Source: a virus. From it: 33,807 bases of DNA. Location of the stretch: positions 1 through 33,807 of IMG/VR virus record IMGVR_UViG_3300021961_000331, one strand, 5' to 3'. The translations under genes were made by a program, and so were the position numbers. The notes below the pieces were generated by a model. It was not told the DNA's origin and did not search any database. It saw nothing but the letters and a program-made list of their open reading frames with translations. Positions 22,488 to 30,677 of this stretch are shown piece after piece. Position 1 is the first letter of the stretch; the number at the start of each line of letters is the position of its first letter.

Positions 22488-23732
22488 GGCTGCGACGCGG
22501 CAAGCCAGTTCGGGGTACAAAGGCGCCCAACCATACAACACATCCAAACGGGTCGGAATGCTGTCGTTGTTGATCGTGTATTGACGAACAACACGGATGG
22601 ACAAGCCCAGGTCTTTGTCGGACGCACGGCCCGCAAAGTGAACCCCGTCGGGCAACTCAAGGTCGGCCGTGGCCAAGGTCGCAAAATTCTTGTGGAAAAC
22701 CAAGTTTTGCGGGCTGACGGTTCCGGTGTTGTTGAAGGGCGTCACGGCAGCGGTGGCGCTGGTCGTTTGCACAACAACGTTTTGGAATTGGCCGCCGGTG
22801 ATGATCGCGGGCGAAACAGTCACGGCCGTGCCGCCACCAGTTGCCACGGCGGTGGTTGACATCACAACGAAGTTGCGAAGTTTGCCGGAACCGTAGGCAG
22901 CGCGGTTTTGGGGGTTGACAGCGTAAACGCCAGCAATTTGGATCACGTCGCCTTGGTTCAGGGTCAGCGCGGAAGATGCAACCAGTTGCACCGTGCCGAA
23001 TTGCGCCCAACCAGTAGCGATGCCGAAGGATGCCGAAGTGGTGTCCACGGACAAGGTTTTGCCGCTGTAAGAACCAAAAGTTTGGTTCACAACGTTCTGA
23101 TCCATGTACCAGTTCATGCCAGCGGAATCGCGGCCCATCATGCCTTTGGTGTATTGCTTGCCGATCACGTCGGAAGGAACAAACAAACCTTTCAGGCTGT
23201 CAACGATGGTTGCGGAAGTGAAAGGTTCCACCACGCAAGAACGGCGACCGTCGCGGGGTGCGCCTTCGCTGTCCAGGTAAGCGCCAGCGGTCAAGTACGT
23301 AATCAAACCGGTGGGCGGTGTGCCAGCCGTGCCGACGATGTTGGCCACGTTGTTTTTGGCCATTGTCAAGCCGTCCAAGTCCATCTTGTTGGCGATGGCA
23401 GCAACAGCGGGCTTCAACACGCGGTCGCTGAACATATCCAAAGACAAAGCCAAATCCTGGGTCGTGAATTGGGTATCCACGTGGAATTGGGTGGACAAAG
23501 TAACTGGCACGGAAGTTTCGTTGAAGTCTTCAACGTTCAGCGCGGGGCCAGTAGTACCGATGAATCGGCCAGGACGACGGACGTTCAAAGTGTTACCGAT
23601 TTTGGCGCCGGTGACAGCAAATTGGTCGTCGTATTCGCGGGTGACGTTGTTAGTGAACGTCAATTCGTTTTCCAAAACCATCAACGCTTCGTTGGTGATC
23701 TTCGAAATCGTCAGTAAATTATTTCCAGACAT
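22485..23732 (-). CDS. Major capsid protein, P22 coat (gp5) family
   Basis: A 415-aa protein, close to P22 coat length (430). The N-terminus LLTISKITNEALMVLENEL, then DDQFAVTGAKIGNTLNVRRP and TQFHVDTQFTTQDLALSLD, is typical of the family's N-arm/E-loop. The middle contains AQFGTVQLVASSALTLNQGD, an inserted-domain-like beta region. The C-terminus is LSIRVVRQYTINNDSIPTRL. The RBS TTAGGAAACCAAAATG is strong and shared with other highly expressed genes here. Confidence 0.9.
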   Translation of the reverse strand: MSGNNLLTISKITNEALMVLENELTFTNNVTREYDDQFAVTGAKIGNTLNVRRPGRFIGTTGPALNVEDFNETSVPVTLSTQFHVDTQFTTQDLALSLDMFSDRVLKPAVAAIANKMDLDGLTMAKNNVANIVGTAGTPPTGLITYLTAGAYLDSEGAPRDGRRSCVVEPFTSATIVDSLKGLFVPSDVIGKQYTKGMMGRDSAGMNWYMDQNVVNQTFGSYSGKTLSVDTTSASFGIATGWAQFGTVQLVASSALTLNQGDVIQIAGVYAVNPQNRAAYGSGKLRNFVVMSTTAVATGGGTAVTVSPAIITGGQFQNVVVQTTSATAAVTPFNNTGTVSPQNLVFHKNFATLATADLELPDGVHFAGRASDKDLGLSIRVVRQYTINNDSIPTRLDVLYGWAPLYPELACRVAA

Positions 23733-23762
23733 TTTGGTTTCCTAATTGAAAAGGGTTAATTG

Positions 23763-24722
23763 TCAGCGAATCTGCCTGTTTTGGCGGGCCGCTTTCCATT
23801 GGGCAAATGTACCGTGAAAATTGCCATCGGCATCCACGTTATTGTCCGTTTTAGAAACGGCGCCGCGAATCGGGCTGATTGGCGCTGGCGCTTTAGATTT
23901 CACCGCGGTTGATTTCACTTCAGGGGCGCTGGCTTTTGGGGCGGTTTTCTCAAACTGCGCCTCAAGTCTGCCGATTTGTCGAAGGGCTGAAATTACGGAA
24001 CCTTCGCCAAGTTTTTTGGCAAAGTCGGGATTTTCGGCCAGGTGATAAAGGATTTGTGGCCCCACATCACTTTCCATGATCGCGTCGCGCACGGGGTCTG
24101 AAATAGACACATCGCTTGACTGAACCATGTCGTCGAAATCCGGCAATTCGCTTCTCGCTGCATTCACGCGGTCGGCCCAACTCTTTTCGAATTGCGCCCG
24201 TTGTTCCGCGGCCTTGCGATTTGCTTCTGCCTGGTCACGTTCCATCAACTTCTTGTCAGCGGTATATTCTGCCAACGCTTTCGCGTATTCGAACATATCG
24301 TTGAATTCTTCAGGCTTGGGTTCGGGGCCAAAATCGTCCTGGGCTTTCGCCTGGGGGTTCGCTTTGGTTTCCAGTTCCTTCAGCCTGGCTTCCAGTTCTT
24401 GCCTGGCTTCGCGTTCCTTTTGGGCCTCGGCCCGTGCGGCTTCGCGTTGCTTGGTAATCTCTGAAAAGCGCCTTTCGATCTTCGGGTTCGCCTTGCGTTC
24501 CTTTTGATCGTCTTCTACGGTCGCCTCATTCCCTTCCCCGTCTGAATCACTCTGATCGGCCTTGGTTTCCGGCTCGTCGGCAGCGTAGGTTTCCCCATCG
24601 GCTGCTGGCGCCACGGTGTCTTCCGGCGTCGCGTCAACTAATCCAAGTTTACGGGCGGTGAATTCCGCTAAATTGTCACTTGTCACCAGGTTACCGGCGA
24701 CACGTTCTTGCACTTCGGACAT
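23763..24722 (-). CDS. Scaffolding protein
   Basis: A 319-aa highly charged protein between portal and coat, the P22 scaffold position and about its size (303 aa). The acidic N-terminus (residues 30-75) is followed by a long coiled coil (about 80-120, REARQELEARLKELE). A conserved middle, PEEFNDMFEYAKALAEYTAD, precedes a basic C-terminal end (FAQWKAARQNRQIR) that would bind coat. It would be expelled from the procapsid during assembly. Confidence 0.85.
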   Translation of the reverse strand: MSEVQERVAGNLVTSDNLAEFTARKLGLVDATPEDTVAPAADGETYAADEPETKADQSDSDGEGNEATVEDDQKERKANPKIERRFSEITKQREAARAEAQKEREARQELEARLKELETKANPQAKAQDDFGPEPKPEEFNDMFEYAKALAEYTADKKLMERDQAEANRKAAEQRAQFEKSWADRVNAARSELPDFDDMVQSSDVSISDPVRDAIMESDVGPQILYHLAENPDFAKKLGEGSVISALRQIGRLEAQFEKTAPKASAPEVKSTAVKSKAPAPISPIRGAVSKTDNNVDADGNFHGTFAQWKAARQNRQIR

Positions 24723-24773
24723 ACGTATCCCTACGAATCAACCCAATGAAAACCCATTGGTAGGTTTTGGTCA

Positions 24774-24803
24774 ATTGTGAACCTAAATCATTTGTATTGT
24801 CAA
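24774..24803 (-). promoter_or_regulatory. Candidate promoter between portal and scaffold genes
   Basis: On the minus strand TTGACA (complement of 24798-24803), an 18-bp spacer, then CACAAT (complement of 24774-24779, 4 of 6). It abuts the portal stop codon. A 6-bp hairpin CCAATG/CATTGG (24743-24760) lies in the leader. This is the longest gap in the late operon (81 bases). Confidence 0.5.
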
Positions 24804-27020
24804 CTATTGTGGCATTCCCATCGGTGGTTGCATTTCAGGCGCCATTTGCGGTTGCTGCTGCGGCATTTGGGGCGCTTGACCAGGAAGGCCCGACGCCATA
24901 TCCATTTGACCAATAAACGGGCTTGAACCTTGGTGAATATCTTGGGCAGCCACTTCGGAATACGCATATTGTTCGGCGTTCATTTGGTCAATTTTTTGCA
25001 CCAAGTCACCTGGCGACATATTGGCCAATAACAGTTTGACAATCGCTTCAATTTCCGTTTTGTTTTGGCTGGTAATTGACCTGGTGTTTTGGTCGTTGAC
25101 CTTGACTTCGGCATTTGTTTCGGTGTTGTGCGCCCTGGCAATGCCTTTAATAAGTTCGCGGCGGGTTTCGCCTTCCTGGCGCACGCCTTCCTTAGTCATG
25201 CCATATTTTATGTCCAGGCCCATCATTTGCATTTGCTGTTGCTGGTCTTGAACCATCTTTTGCAATTGCATCAACTTCATTTGAACCTGGGGTGGAATGT
25301 CAATCTTTTCGTCAATCTGCGCCAGCGGGTTCATGGCGGCCAGGCGGTCGGCGATTACGTCGGCGCCAGGGAAATCCATGTTGCGGAACAATAGGTCGCC
25401 CGCCACTTGGAAAATCTCGCTTTGCGCCATCATTGGCATCATGGCTTCCACGGCTTCCATGCGTTTGCTGTTGTAGCCTGGGCCGGTATCCATCACCACG
25501 TCGTAAAGCCCAACGGTAACGTCGTTCAGCACTTCGCCGGTGGCCTGAAGGTCATTCAAGGTTGTCAGGTCGGGTTTACCGTCCACGCCAATGATTCGCA
25601 ACACGCGTTTGGTATCGTAAATCTTGGGAATCAAATCCAGGATGATTTTGCCGGTGTGCTTAATCGAACGCGTCATGTTGTCGTAGAAGTGGAAATTGCT
25701 CATGTCCACTTGCTGTTGCTGGCCTTGCAAGGCTTTGCCCGACACGTTGCCCATCATTTGCTGCGCTGGATCAAAGATGCCCAACACGGTTTGCAAATCC
25801 TGGCCAACTTCGCTGGCGGCTTCCATAATGCCCGCGGGTGGTGGTTCAGGCTGCAAACGCTGCGGCGGCTGCGGAACCACGCGCCCTTCAATGTCGGTTT
25901 GCTTGTAACGCAAAACCGGCGTTGATTTGATGTTGGCCAACGCCCATTCGTTTTCGTGGCCTTCGTCCTGGCCTTCAGCCATCAACCATTTGGCTTTGGG
26001 CGCCAGCGCAATGGATTCGGTTAGGCTGGTGCGCCAAAAGTTAAACATCCGCTGCGGGTCTTTGGCGTTGCGAACCAAGCCGTATTTTTTGCGCTTGCCT
26101 TCAATGGTTACCTGGGCGCCGTAACAAGGAATGATCGGAATATATTTACCGGCCCATTCTTTTTCTTCCAGGATTTCCATTGCGGTCAGTTTGCACCACT
26201 TCACAACCTTGCGGTAGGACGAACGGCGTTCAACTTCCACAACGCCAGCGTCGTCCAGCACTTGCTTGGGCGGCAGTTTGTCGGCCCAATCCTTTGTCCC
26301 ATCGGACAGCATCACCAGGTCAACTTTTTTGCGGTCAATGTAAAAGTATTCGGCAATACGTATGTCTTCCTTAGTCACCCATTCGGCGCTGCTGTCACCG
26401 GTCGCACGGGGCTGGAATCCCACGCCGTCGTCGGCGCCTGGGTACATTTGCCGAAATACGTGCTTGGGGATGACGCTGGCCACCAGGCATTTTTCAGCGT
26501 CGGAACCATCGGGCGCCACGCTGTTGGGGTCGAAGTAAACGGAAAACGGATCGTCGATTGGCTCAATATAGATTTCCTGTTCAAACGAATTTTCGCTGAC
26601 GTAATCGGTCACCACGCGCCAGTAACCCCAACCCATCCGCACGGCATAAGCAAACGCGGTGTCGTAAGCGGTGTCGGCGTTGCTGTTGACTTCAATGTGA
26701 CGGGTAATGCCTTCGATCACCTGGGCGACTTTCAAATCGCCTTCATTGTTGACGGGGTGAACCTTGATCCTGGGGCGTTGCTGGCGCTGCTGATTCTCGA
26801 CCTGGCGGCAATATGCGTCAATCTTGTTGATCGTCAGGCACGGGCGGGCTTCCAGGTTGCGGCTGTTTTGAATCTCGACCGGCCATTGATCGCCAGCGGC
26901 AAATTTCAAATCCTGAAGGGCCGATGAACGGTTCATCGAATCGGCTTCGCCAACCAGGCGCAAAAATTTAATCGCGTCCTGGATGCGTGGATCGCTTGAT
27001 TCATCTTGGTAATCTGACAT
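24804..27020 (-). CDS. P22-type portal protein
   Basis: A 738-aa protein, the size of P22 gp1 (725). Signature segments include DLKFAAGDQWP, ARPCLTINKIDAYCRQVENQ, PRIKVHPVN, YAVRMGWGYWRVVTDY, EIYIEPIDDPFSVYFDPNS and FNFWRTSLTESIALAPKAKW, all at the expected places for the P22 portal family. The helical C-terminus is Met/Gln-rich (MQLQKMVQDQQQQMQMM) and could form the long barrel typical of podoviruses. It follows TerL. Confidence 0.92.
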   Translation of the reverse strand: MSDYQDESSDPRIQDAIKFLRLVGEADSMNRSSALQDLKFAAGDQWPVEIQNSRNLEARPCLTINKIDAYCRQVENQQRQQRPRIKVHPVNNEGDLKVAQVIEGITRHIEVNSNADTAYDTAFAYAVRMGWGYWRVVTDYVSENSFEQEIYIEPIDDPFSVYFDPNSVAPDGSDAEKCLVASVIPKHVFRQMYPGADDGVGFQPRATGDSSAEWVTKEDIRIAEYFYIDRKKVDLVMLSDGTKDWADKLPPKQVLDDAGVVEVERRSSYRKVVKWCKLTAMEILEEKEWAGKYIPIIPCYGAQVTIEGKRKKYGLVRNAKDPQRMFNFWRTSLTESIALAPKAKWLMAEGQDEGHENEWALANIKSTPVLRYKQTDIEGRVVPQPPQRLQPEPPPAGIMEAASEVGQDLQTVLGIFDPAQQMMGNVSGKALQGQQQQVDMSNFHFYDNMTRSIKHTGKIILDLIPKIYDTKRVLRIIGVDGKPDLTTLNDLQATGEVLNDVTVGLYDVVMDTGPGYNSKRMEAVEAMMPMMAQSEIFQVAGDLLFRNMDFPGADVIADRLAAMNPLAQIDEKIDIPPQVQMKLMQLQKMVQDQQQQMQMMGLDIKYGMTKEGVRQEGETRRELIKGIARAHNTETNAEVKVNDQNTRSITSQNKTEIEAIVKLLLANMSPGDLVQKIDQMNAEQYAYSEVAAQDIHQGSSPFIGQMDMASGLPGQAPQMPQQQPQMAPEMQPPMGMPQ

Positions 27021-27042
27021 ATTCGCCCCTTATTTTTTAAAA

Positions 27043-28326
27043 TTATCCCATCCAACCACCGGCTTCGGCAACCGTTCGCTGCTTTTTGCGCGTTGTTGGC
27101 TCTTTAATCATCAACGCAATGTATCGGAATGCGTCGGCGCCGTGGGAATATTGGTCGTGCAATGGTGACTTGCTGAATTGGCCCGATTCGGGATCGACCT
27201 CATAACGGTAATGACGAAGGCAATTCAAGCCATCGGCGCAATTGTCGCGGTCAAACCAAAGGTTGGGAAAGATGGTACGGGCCGCGTTGATCGAATCGAC
27301 CACCGGAACCCGCGGCATAACGCTGGTTTTGAATCCAGCCCCGCGCACAATTTCCTCAATCGTGCGACCGGCTGCCGCCAGGGTTTTGTTTTCGGCATCA
27401 TGCGGCAGCCAAATGGTGTCGTACACGTAGCCAAATGTTTGAAGTTGCGCCAGGTACGAAGTCATTGTGCGCTGGCTGCCTTCAAAGTATCGGATCAACC
27501 TGGTTTCCATGCCCACAAACTGAACAAACCACCAGGCGGTGGCGTCCGACCAGCCCAGGTCGCAAACGGCGTGAACGGGCTTGGTTGGATCGTAGGGCAC
27601 GGACGTGATGCGGCCATTGTTTTCGGCCACTTGCATTTCATTGCCAAACACGGCGCCATCGACCGACCGGCGGCACATTCCTTCCCAAACCTGGTTGTAT
27701 GCGGCGGGGTCGCGTTCCTTCAATGCGTCTTTTTCCAGGCGCAAGGTTTCAGGGAACCAGGGATTGTCCGACCAGTTGATCCGCATGATGATGCAATCCC
27801 GCGGGGGCTTGGCAACAAACCGCTGGTAAGTTTCGTCGGTTTCCAGGTCAGGGTTGAACGAAATCCATATCTCGCTGCCCTGTTTGCGGATCGTCGGGAT
27901 CAACACGTTCCAGGACAACCGGCTGACGGTTTGGGCTTCCTCCACCCAACAAATATCCACACCTTCGAACGACTTGATGTTGGTCGGGTTGTTCTTCAGG
28001 CCGATGAAGGCGAATTCCGTACCGTTAAAGCCACGGATCGACGTTTGCGTAATCTCGTAAAAGGGCAGCAAGCCCAGGGCCTCGATTTGGTCGCATAACA
28101 GTTTGTGGACGGAATCCTTGATGCTGGCCTGGAATTCCCGCGCACACAAAATCCGCATTGGGCTTTTGGCCCCCAGGATCAACAAGGCGCGGGCGATTCC
28201 CCAGGATTTTGCACCGCCGCGGCCGCCCAGGCAAACTTTGTAACGGGCCTTTTTGAACAGTCCTTGCAACTTGACCGGAAATTCGGCCTTTGCAATGGCG
28301 TTTTCAATTGTCGGGGTTTGTTCCAT
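27043..28326 (-). CDS. terL: Terminase large subunit
   Basis: A 427-aa packaging motor. The Walker A-like loop is GGRGGAKS (34-41), Walker B is DICWVEEAQ (124-132). The nuclease domain has Asp256 (HAVCDLGWSD), Asp310 (IWLPHDAEN) and Asp398 (YSHGADAFRY), the standard acidic triad of TerL nucleases. The PBSX/Terminase_3-like layout fits a headful-packaging phage, consistent with the P22-type portal. It overlaps TerS by 23 bases. Confidence 0.95.
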   Translation of the reverse strand: MEQTPTIENAIAKAEFPVKLQGLFKKARYKVCLGGRGGAKSWGIARALLILGAKSPMRILCAREFQASIKDSVHKLLCDQIEALGLLPFYEITQTSIRGFNGTEFAFIGLKNNPTNIKSFEGVDICWVEEAQTVSRLSWNVLIPTIRKQGSEIWISFNPDLETDETYQRFVAKPPRDCIIMRINWSDNPWFPETLRLEKDALKERDPAAYNQVWEGMCRRSVDGAVFGNEMQVAENNGRITSVPYDPTKPVHAVCDLGWSDATAWWFVQFVGMETRLIRYFEGSQRTMTSYLAQLQTFGYVYDTIWLPHDAENKTLAAAGRTIEEIVRGAGFKTSVMPRVPVVDSINAARTIFPNLWFDRDNCADGLNCLRHYRYEVDPESGQFSKSPLHDQYSHGADAFRYIALMIKEPTTRKKQRTVAEAGGWMG

Positions 28327-28843
28327 CGGGCGTCACAAATGTCACTTGGATGCCAGCAAAGGCGGCGCCGTCCTTACCGGTGATTTCCTGTTCGATCTTG
28401 TCGCGCCAGCCCAAAACGTTCTTGGCCGTAAAGATGGCGAACGTGCTGTTGTAAGCGCCCGCTATCGTGCCTTCCACCAGGTTTGCTTCCTGTAAATCTT
28501 TGGCCTTTTTATAGGCGTCGGAAAATTCAGGGTGCTTTAGTTCACCGGTTTCGGGATTCTTGGCTGTTGCCCAATCGTGAAGGGTGTGTTTTGTCACCCC
28601 GATGTTTGTGGCAAATCGCGCCAGCGTAGGGAAAACCCCAGGTAGCGTTTGCGTGGATTCATTGCCCTTGGCGTCGCGGTTGGTCACTTCCCTGGTGGGC
28701 GCCTGGCTGAAAAATTCGATCATCATGTCCACGAATTCGTCGCGGTACACGGTGGGGCGACCAACTGGACGTTTGACGGGCGCGGCAACACCCTTGGCGG
28801 CTGCCTTGGGCTTTCGTTTTTTAGGTGCTGCTGCGTCGATCAT
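28304..28843 (-). CDS. terS: Terminase small subunit (gp3-package-like)
   Basis: A 179-aa protein with a basic N-terminus (PKKRKPKAAAKG, then RPVGRPTVY) and an HTH-like segment LARFATNIGVTKHTLHDWA (about 75-93). A helical oligomerisation region, LQEANLVEGTIAGAYNSTFA, leads into AKNVLGWRDK. This matches small terminases that recognise pac. ATGA-coupled to its downstream small neighbour, and just upstream of TerL. Confidence 0.88.
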   Translation of the reverse strand: MIDAAAPKKRKPKAAAKGVAAPVKRPVGRPTVYRDEFVDMMIEFFSQAPTREVTNRDAKGNESTQTLPGVFPTLARFATNIGVTKHTLHDWATAKNPETGELKHPEFSDAYKKAKDLQEANLVEGTIAGAYNSTFAIFTAKNVLGWRDKIEQEITGKDGAAFAGIQVTFVTPDGTNPDN

Positions 28844-28995
28844 TTTTTCTTTGGTTTCTTTTCCGCTGCCTTTTTGGCTTCGCGGGCTTCAGAGTAAGCG
28901 ATGGCCACGGCCTGTTTGACGGGCTTACCGGCCTTCACTTCCGTTTTGATGTTTTGCTTAAACGCCTTCTGCGCCATCGACCGGATTAGCGGCAT
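28840..28995 (-). CDS. DUF6496-like small basic protein
   Basis: A 51-aa protein beginning MPLIRSMAQKAFKQNIKTE and continuing GKPVKQAVAIAYSEAREA with a Lys-rich tail, the pattern of DUF6496. The ATG at 28995 is chosen for its AAAGGGAAAG SD. It overlaps the upstream gene by 38 bases. It may bind DNA; role unknown. Confidence 0.72.
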   Translation of the reverse strand: MPLIRSMAQKAFKQNIKTEVKAGKPVKQAVAIAYSEAREAKKAAEKKPKKK

Positions 28996-29143
28996 GATCT
29001 TTCCCTTTTTCGACGCTGGCCTGGGCCAACACGTTTTGATATTCCTGAATCGCGCCGCTGATTTGCAAAAGGATGGCTTCGTGTTGCTTGGCCATCCCTT
29101 GCAATTCTGCAATGCGGGCATTGATTTTGTCGGCTGTCAGCAT
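28958..29143 (-). CDS. Small coiled-coil protein
   Basis: A 61-aa protein starting MLTADKINARIAELQGMAKQ, predicted to be one long helix (LQISGAIQEYQNVLAQA), followed by a short disordered end. The SD AAGGAA sits before the ATG. Similar short helical proteins are frequent in phages near packaging genes. No function is assigned. Confidence 0.65.
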   Translation of the reverse strand: MLTADKINARIAELQGMAKQHEAILLQISGAIQEYQNVLAQASVEKGKDHAANPVDGAEGV

Positions 29144-29153
29144 TGCGGGTTCC

Positions 29154-29558
29154 TTATGCTTGGCCGTGGATGATGGCAAAGTTAATGATGACGGCTTCCA
29201 ACAATGGGCCAGCGGTGTTGTTGTATAAGCCGATAACGGCTGAACCGGCTGCCTGGCTTGACACAAATGGCCAATAAGCGCCAGCCGTGCCGCCACCTGA
29301 CACGCTAACCACAACAACGTCATTTGCGCTGATTTTGTTGTTGGTCAATGTGAAAAGAACGGATGTACCGGCCCCCAATGACGATGCGTTCATTGTGATG
29401 CGGCCCATGCTTTTGTTCAAAGTAACGCCAGTAGATTTGCTGGTCAATTGGGTAACAGTACCCTGGCCCGCTGGTGCATAACCAATTTCTTCGGTTGCGT
29501 ACATTGTGCTGAATTCGGGGTCGTTATATGCGACGCCTGTTGCGATTGAATTGCTCAT
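29154..29558 (-). CDS. Likely abundant virion protein (decoration/fibre type)
   Basis: A 134-aa beta-rich protein: TQLTSKSTGVTLNKSMGRIT, then LFTLTNNKISANDVVVVSVS and a hydrophobic end EAVIINFAIIHGQ. This sequence style recurs in many phages as a small structural protein. The RBS AAGGAAACCAAAATG is the same as that of the coat gene. It is placed upstream of TerS rather than next to the coat. Confidence 0.68.
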   Translation of the reverse strand: MSNSIATGVAYNDPEFSTMYATEEIGYAPAGQGTVTQLTSKSTGVTLNKSMGRITMNASSLGAGTSVLFTLTNNKISANDVVVVSVSGGGTAGAYWPFVSSQAAGSAVIGLYNNTAGPLLEAVIINFAIIHGQA

Positions 29559-29582
29559 TTTGGTTTCCTTAAAAAAAGTTGT

Positions 29583-29861
29583 TTAACAGTTCCAGTTTTT
29601 TAGGCTGGCTTTGGCCCGTTCAGCGGGGCCTTTCGCATTCTTAACCACCCCTTCCATCCTGGCACAAAACGACGCTTTTCTGCCCGCGTCGGCTTTTGTT
29701 TTCGGGTTTGGTGCTGGCGGTTTCAAATTTGCATTGTTCTTTGCGTTGTATTCTGCACGGCCTTTGGCAGTCATGCCAGCCCCCTGTTCCGTCGGGTTGT
29801 AGGTTTTGCCCTTGCCCGTGGTTTTGTGGGGAATTGGCTTGTCATGTTTCTTGGTAGCCAT
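29583..29861 (-). CDS. DUF6321-like basic protein
   Basis: A 92-aa Lys-rich protein: HKTTGKGKTYNPTEQGAGMT, then PAPNPKTKADAGRKASFCAR and a C-terminal AERAKASLKNWNC. This is the DUF6321 pattern, frequent in bacterial and phage genomes. The basic, disordered character suggests nucleic-acid binding, but the biological role is not known. It lies 2 bases after the next small basic gene. Confidence 0.8.
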   Translation of the reverse strand: MATKKHDKPIPHKTTGKGKTYNPTEQGAGMTAKGRAEYNAKNNANLKPPAPNPKTKADAGRKASFCARMEGVVKNAKGPAERAKASLKNWNC

Positions 29862-29863
29862 GA

Positions 29864-30028
29864 TTATTTTTTCGCCGTCTTTGCTGATTGTTTGAATGCT
29901 GCGGCTGTTGGCGCACCCTTGCTTCCAGGTGTTCGCATTTTTTCTACGGGTTTACCCGCCGCCTTTTGGCGTTCAATGCGTTCCTGTTTGGCGTGAATGT
30001 TGGCGTAAAGCCCTGGTTTTGTTGCCAT
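29864..30028 (-). CDS. Small basic phage protein
   Basis: A 54-aa protein, MATKPGLYANIHAKQERIER followed by MRTPGSKGAPTAAAFKQSAK. Short proteins with this ending are widespread in phages and usually accompany DUF6321. The ATG at 30028 with a GGAGGATTA SD is preferred to upstream in-frame starts that run into the GroES gene. Confidence 0.78.
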   Translation of the reverse strand: MATKPGLYANIHAKQERIERQKAAGKPVEKMRTPGSKGAPTAAAFKQSAKTAKK

Positions 30029-30030
30029 GA

Positions 30031-30291
30031 TTAATCCTCCACGACGCAAGCCACGTCGCCTTCCTGAATCAATTGGTGATCTTCCCCGTCGATTTTGTGG
30101 ACGGGCCAATCCAAATACGTGCCATTGCCGTATTTGATCCGTTCGCCAACCTTAACGTCATTCACTTTGAGGCCAATGGCCACAATTATGCCTTCGTTGA
30201 ATTTTTCGGTGTTTTTGACGATCAAAACGTCCGACAAACTTCGGACGATTGGTTTGACCAGGACACGATCATGCAGCGGTGTTATCACCAT
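30031..30291 (-). CDS. GroES-like co-chaperonin
   Basis: An 86-aa protein of the Cpn10 family. PLHDRVLVKP (5-14) and the mobile loop with hydrophobic tripeptide (DVLIVKNTEK) are followed by GIIVAIG, VKVGERIKYG and the C-terminal EDHQLIQEGDVACVVED. It is shorter than E. coli GroES (97 aa), like T4 gp31-type phage versions in being diverged. It would cap host GroEL during folding of the coat protein. No GroEL partner is encoded. RBS AAGGAAACC is shared with the coat gene. Confidence 0.9.
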   Translation of the reverse strand: MVITPLHDRVLVKPIVRSLSDVLIVKNTEKFNEGIIVAIGLKVNDVKVGERIKYGNGTYLDWPVHKIDGEDHQLIQEGDVACVVED

Positions 30292-30502
30292 TTTTTGGTT
30301 TCCTTCCAGGCTTTTTACGTTCGGGGGGCATTGTGGTGGTGTCCGTCATAATGTCGTAAACCGGCAACGCCAGGATTTTCATTTGATGTTCACCGCACCA
30401 ATCGTTTTGGTGTTTGTTTTGCGGCGCTGGATAGCGTCGGCAAGTTCCCATCACCTGGGCGTTGCGGAAAAATTCGCACGTAAGGCACGTCGGTTCAGCC
30501 AT
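30269..30502 (-). CDS. Small Cys-rich metal-binding protein
   Basis: A 77-aa protein beginning MAEPTCLTCEFFRNAQ, then TCRRYPAP and WCGEHQ, a four-Cys plus His array like small zinc or Fe-S-binding phage proteins. The C-terminus is basic (PERKKPGRKPKNG). ATG 30502 is chosen because AAGGGAAA lies 7 bases upstream. It overlaps the preceding ORF by 8 bases and the GroES start by 23. Confidence 0.72.
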   Translation of the reverse strand: MAEPTCLTCEFFRNAQVMGTCRRYPAPQNKHQNDWCGEHQMKILALPVYDIMTDTTTMPPERKKPGRKPKNGDNTAA

Positions 30503-30677
30503 TTGGCAATTTCCCTTCAATTACGCTTTGGTTTAAAGCGCGGGCAATGGCTTCGGCCATAGCGGTAGCCTCGGCTTCGTTCTTACGGTTTTCGCGATGC
30601 TGCGCGGGCGTAATCTGCGGTTCCGCGGTAAATGGCGTCACTAATGGCGCCTGACTTTTTGGCTCGTTCGAGTGCAT
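30495..30677 (-). CDS. Small ORF overlapping the kinase gene end
   Basis: A 60-aa frame beginning MHSNEPKSQAPLVTPF, helical from about residue 27 (NRKNEAEATAMAEAIARALN). It overlaps the last 95 bases of the zeta-like kinase in another frame, which is more than is usual here. An internal ATG at 30560 would give only 21 aa without such overlap. Codon use is acceptable in both frames. Unresolved whether the long or the short version is made. Confidence 0.4.
   Translation of the reverse strand: MHSNEPKSQAPLVTPFTAEPQITPAQHRENRKNEAEATAMAEAIARALNQSVIEGKLPNG

Noticed and set aside
22908-23717. 269-codon plus-strand frame across the coat gene
   Set aside because: Antisense shadow; coat protein assignment is strong on the other strand.
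27178-28098. 306-codon plus-strand frame across TerL
   Set aside because: Antisense shadow of a well-supported gene; no RBS and no domain.
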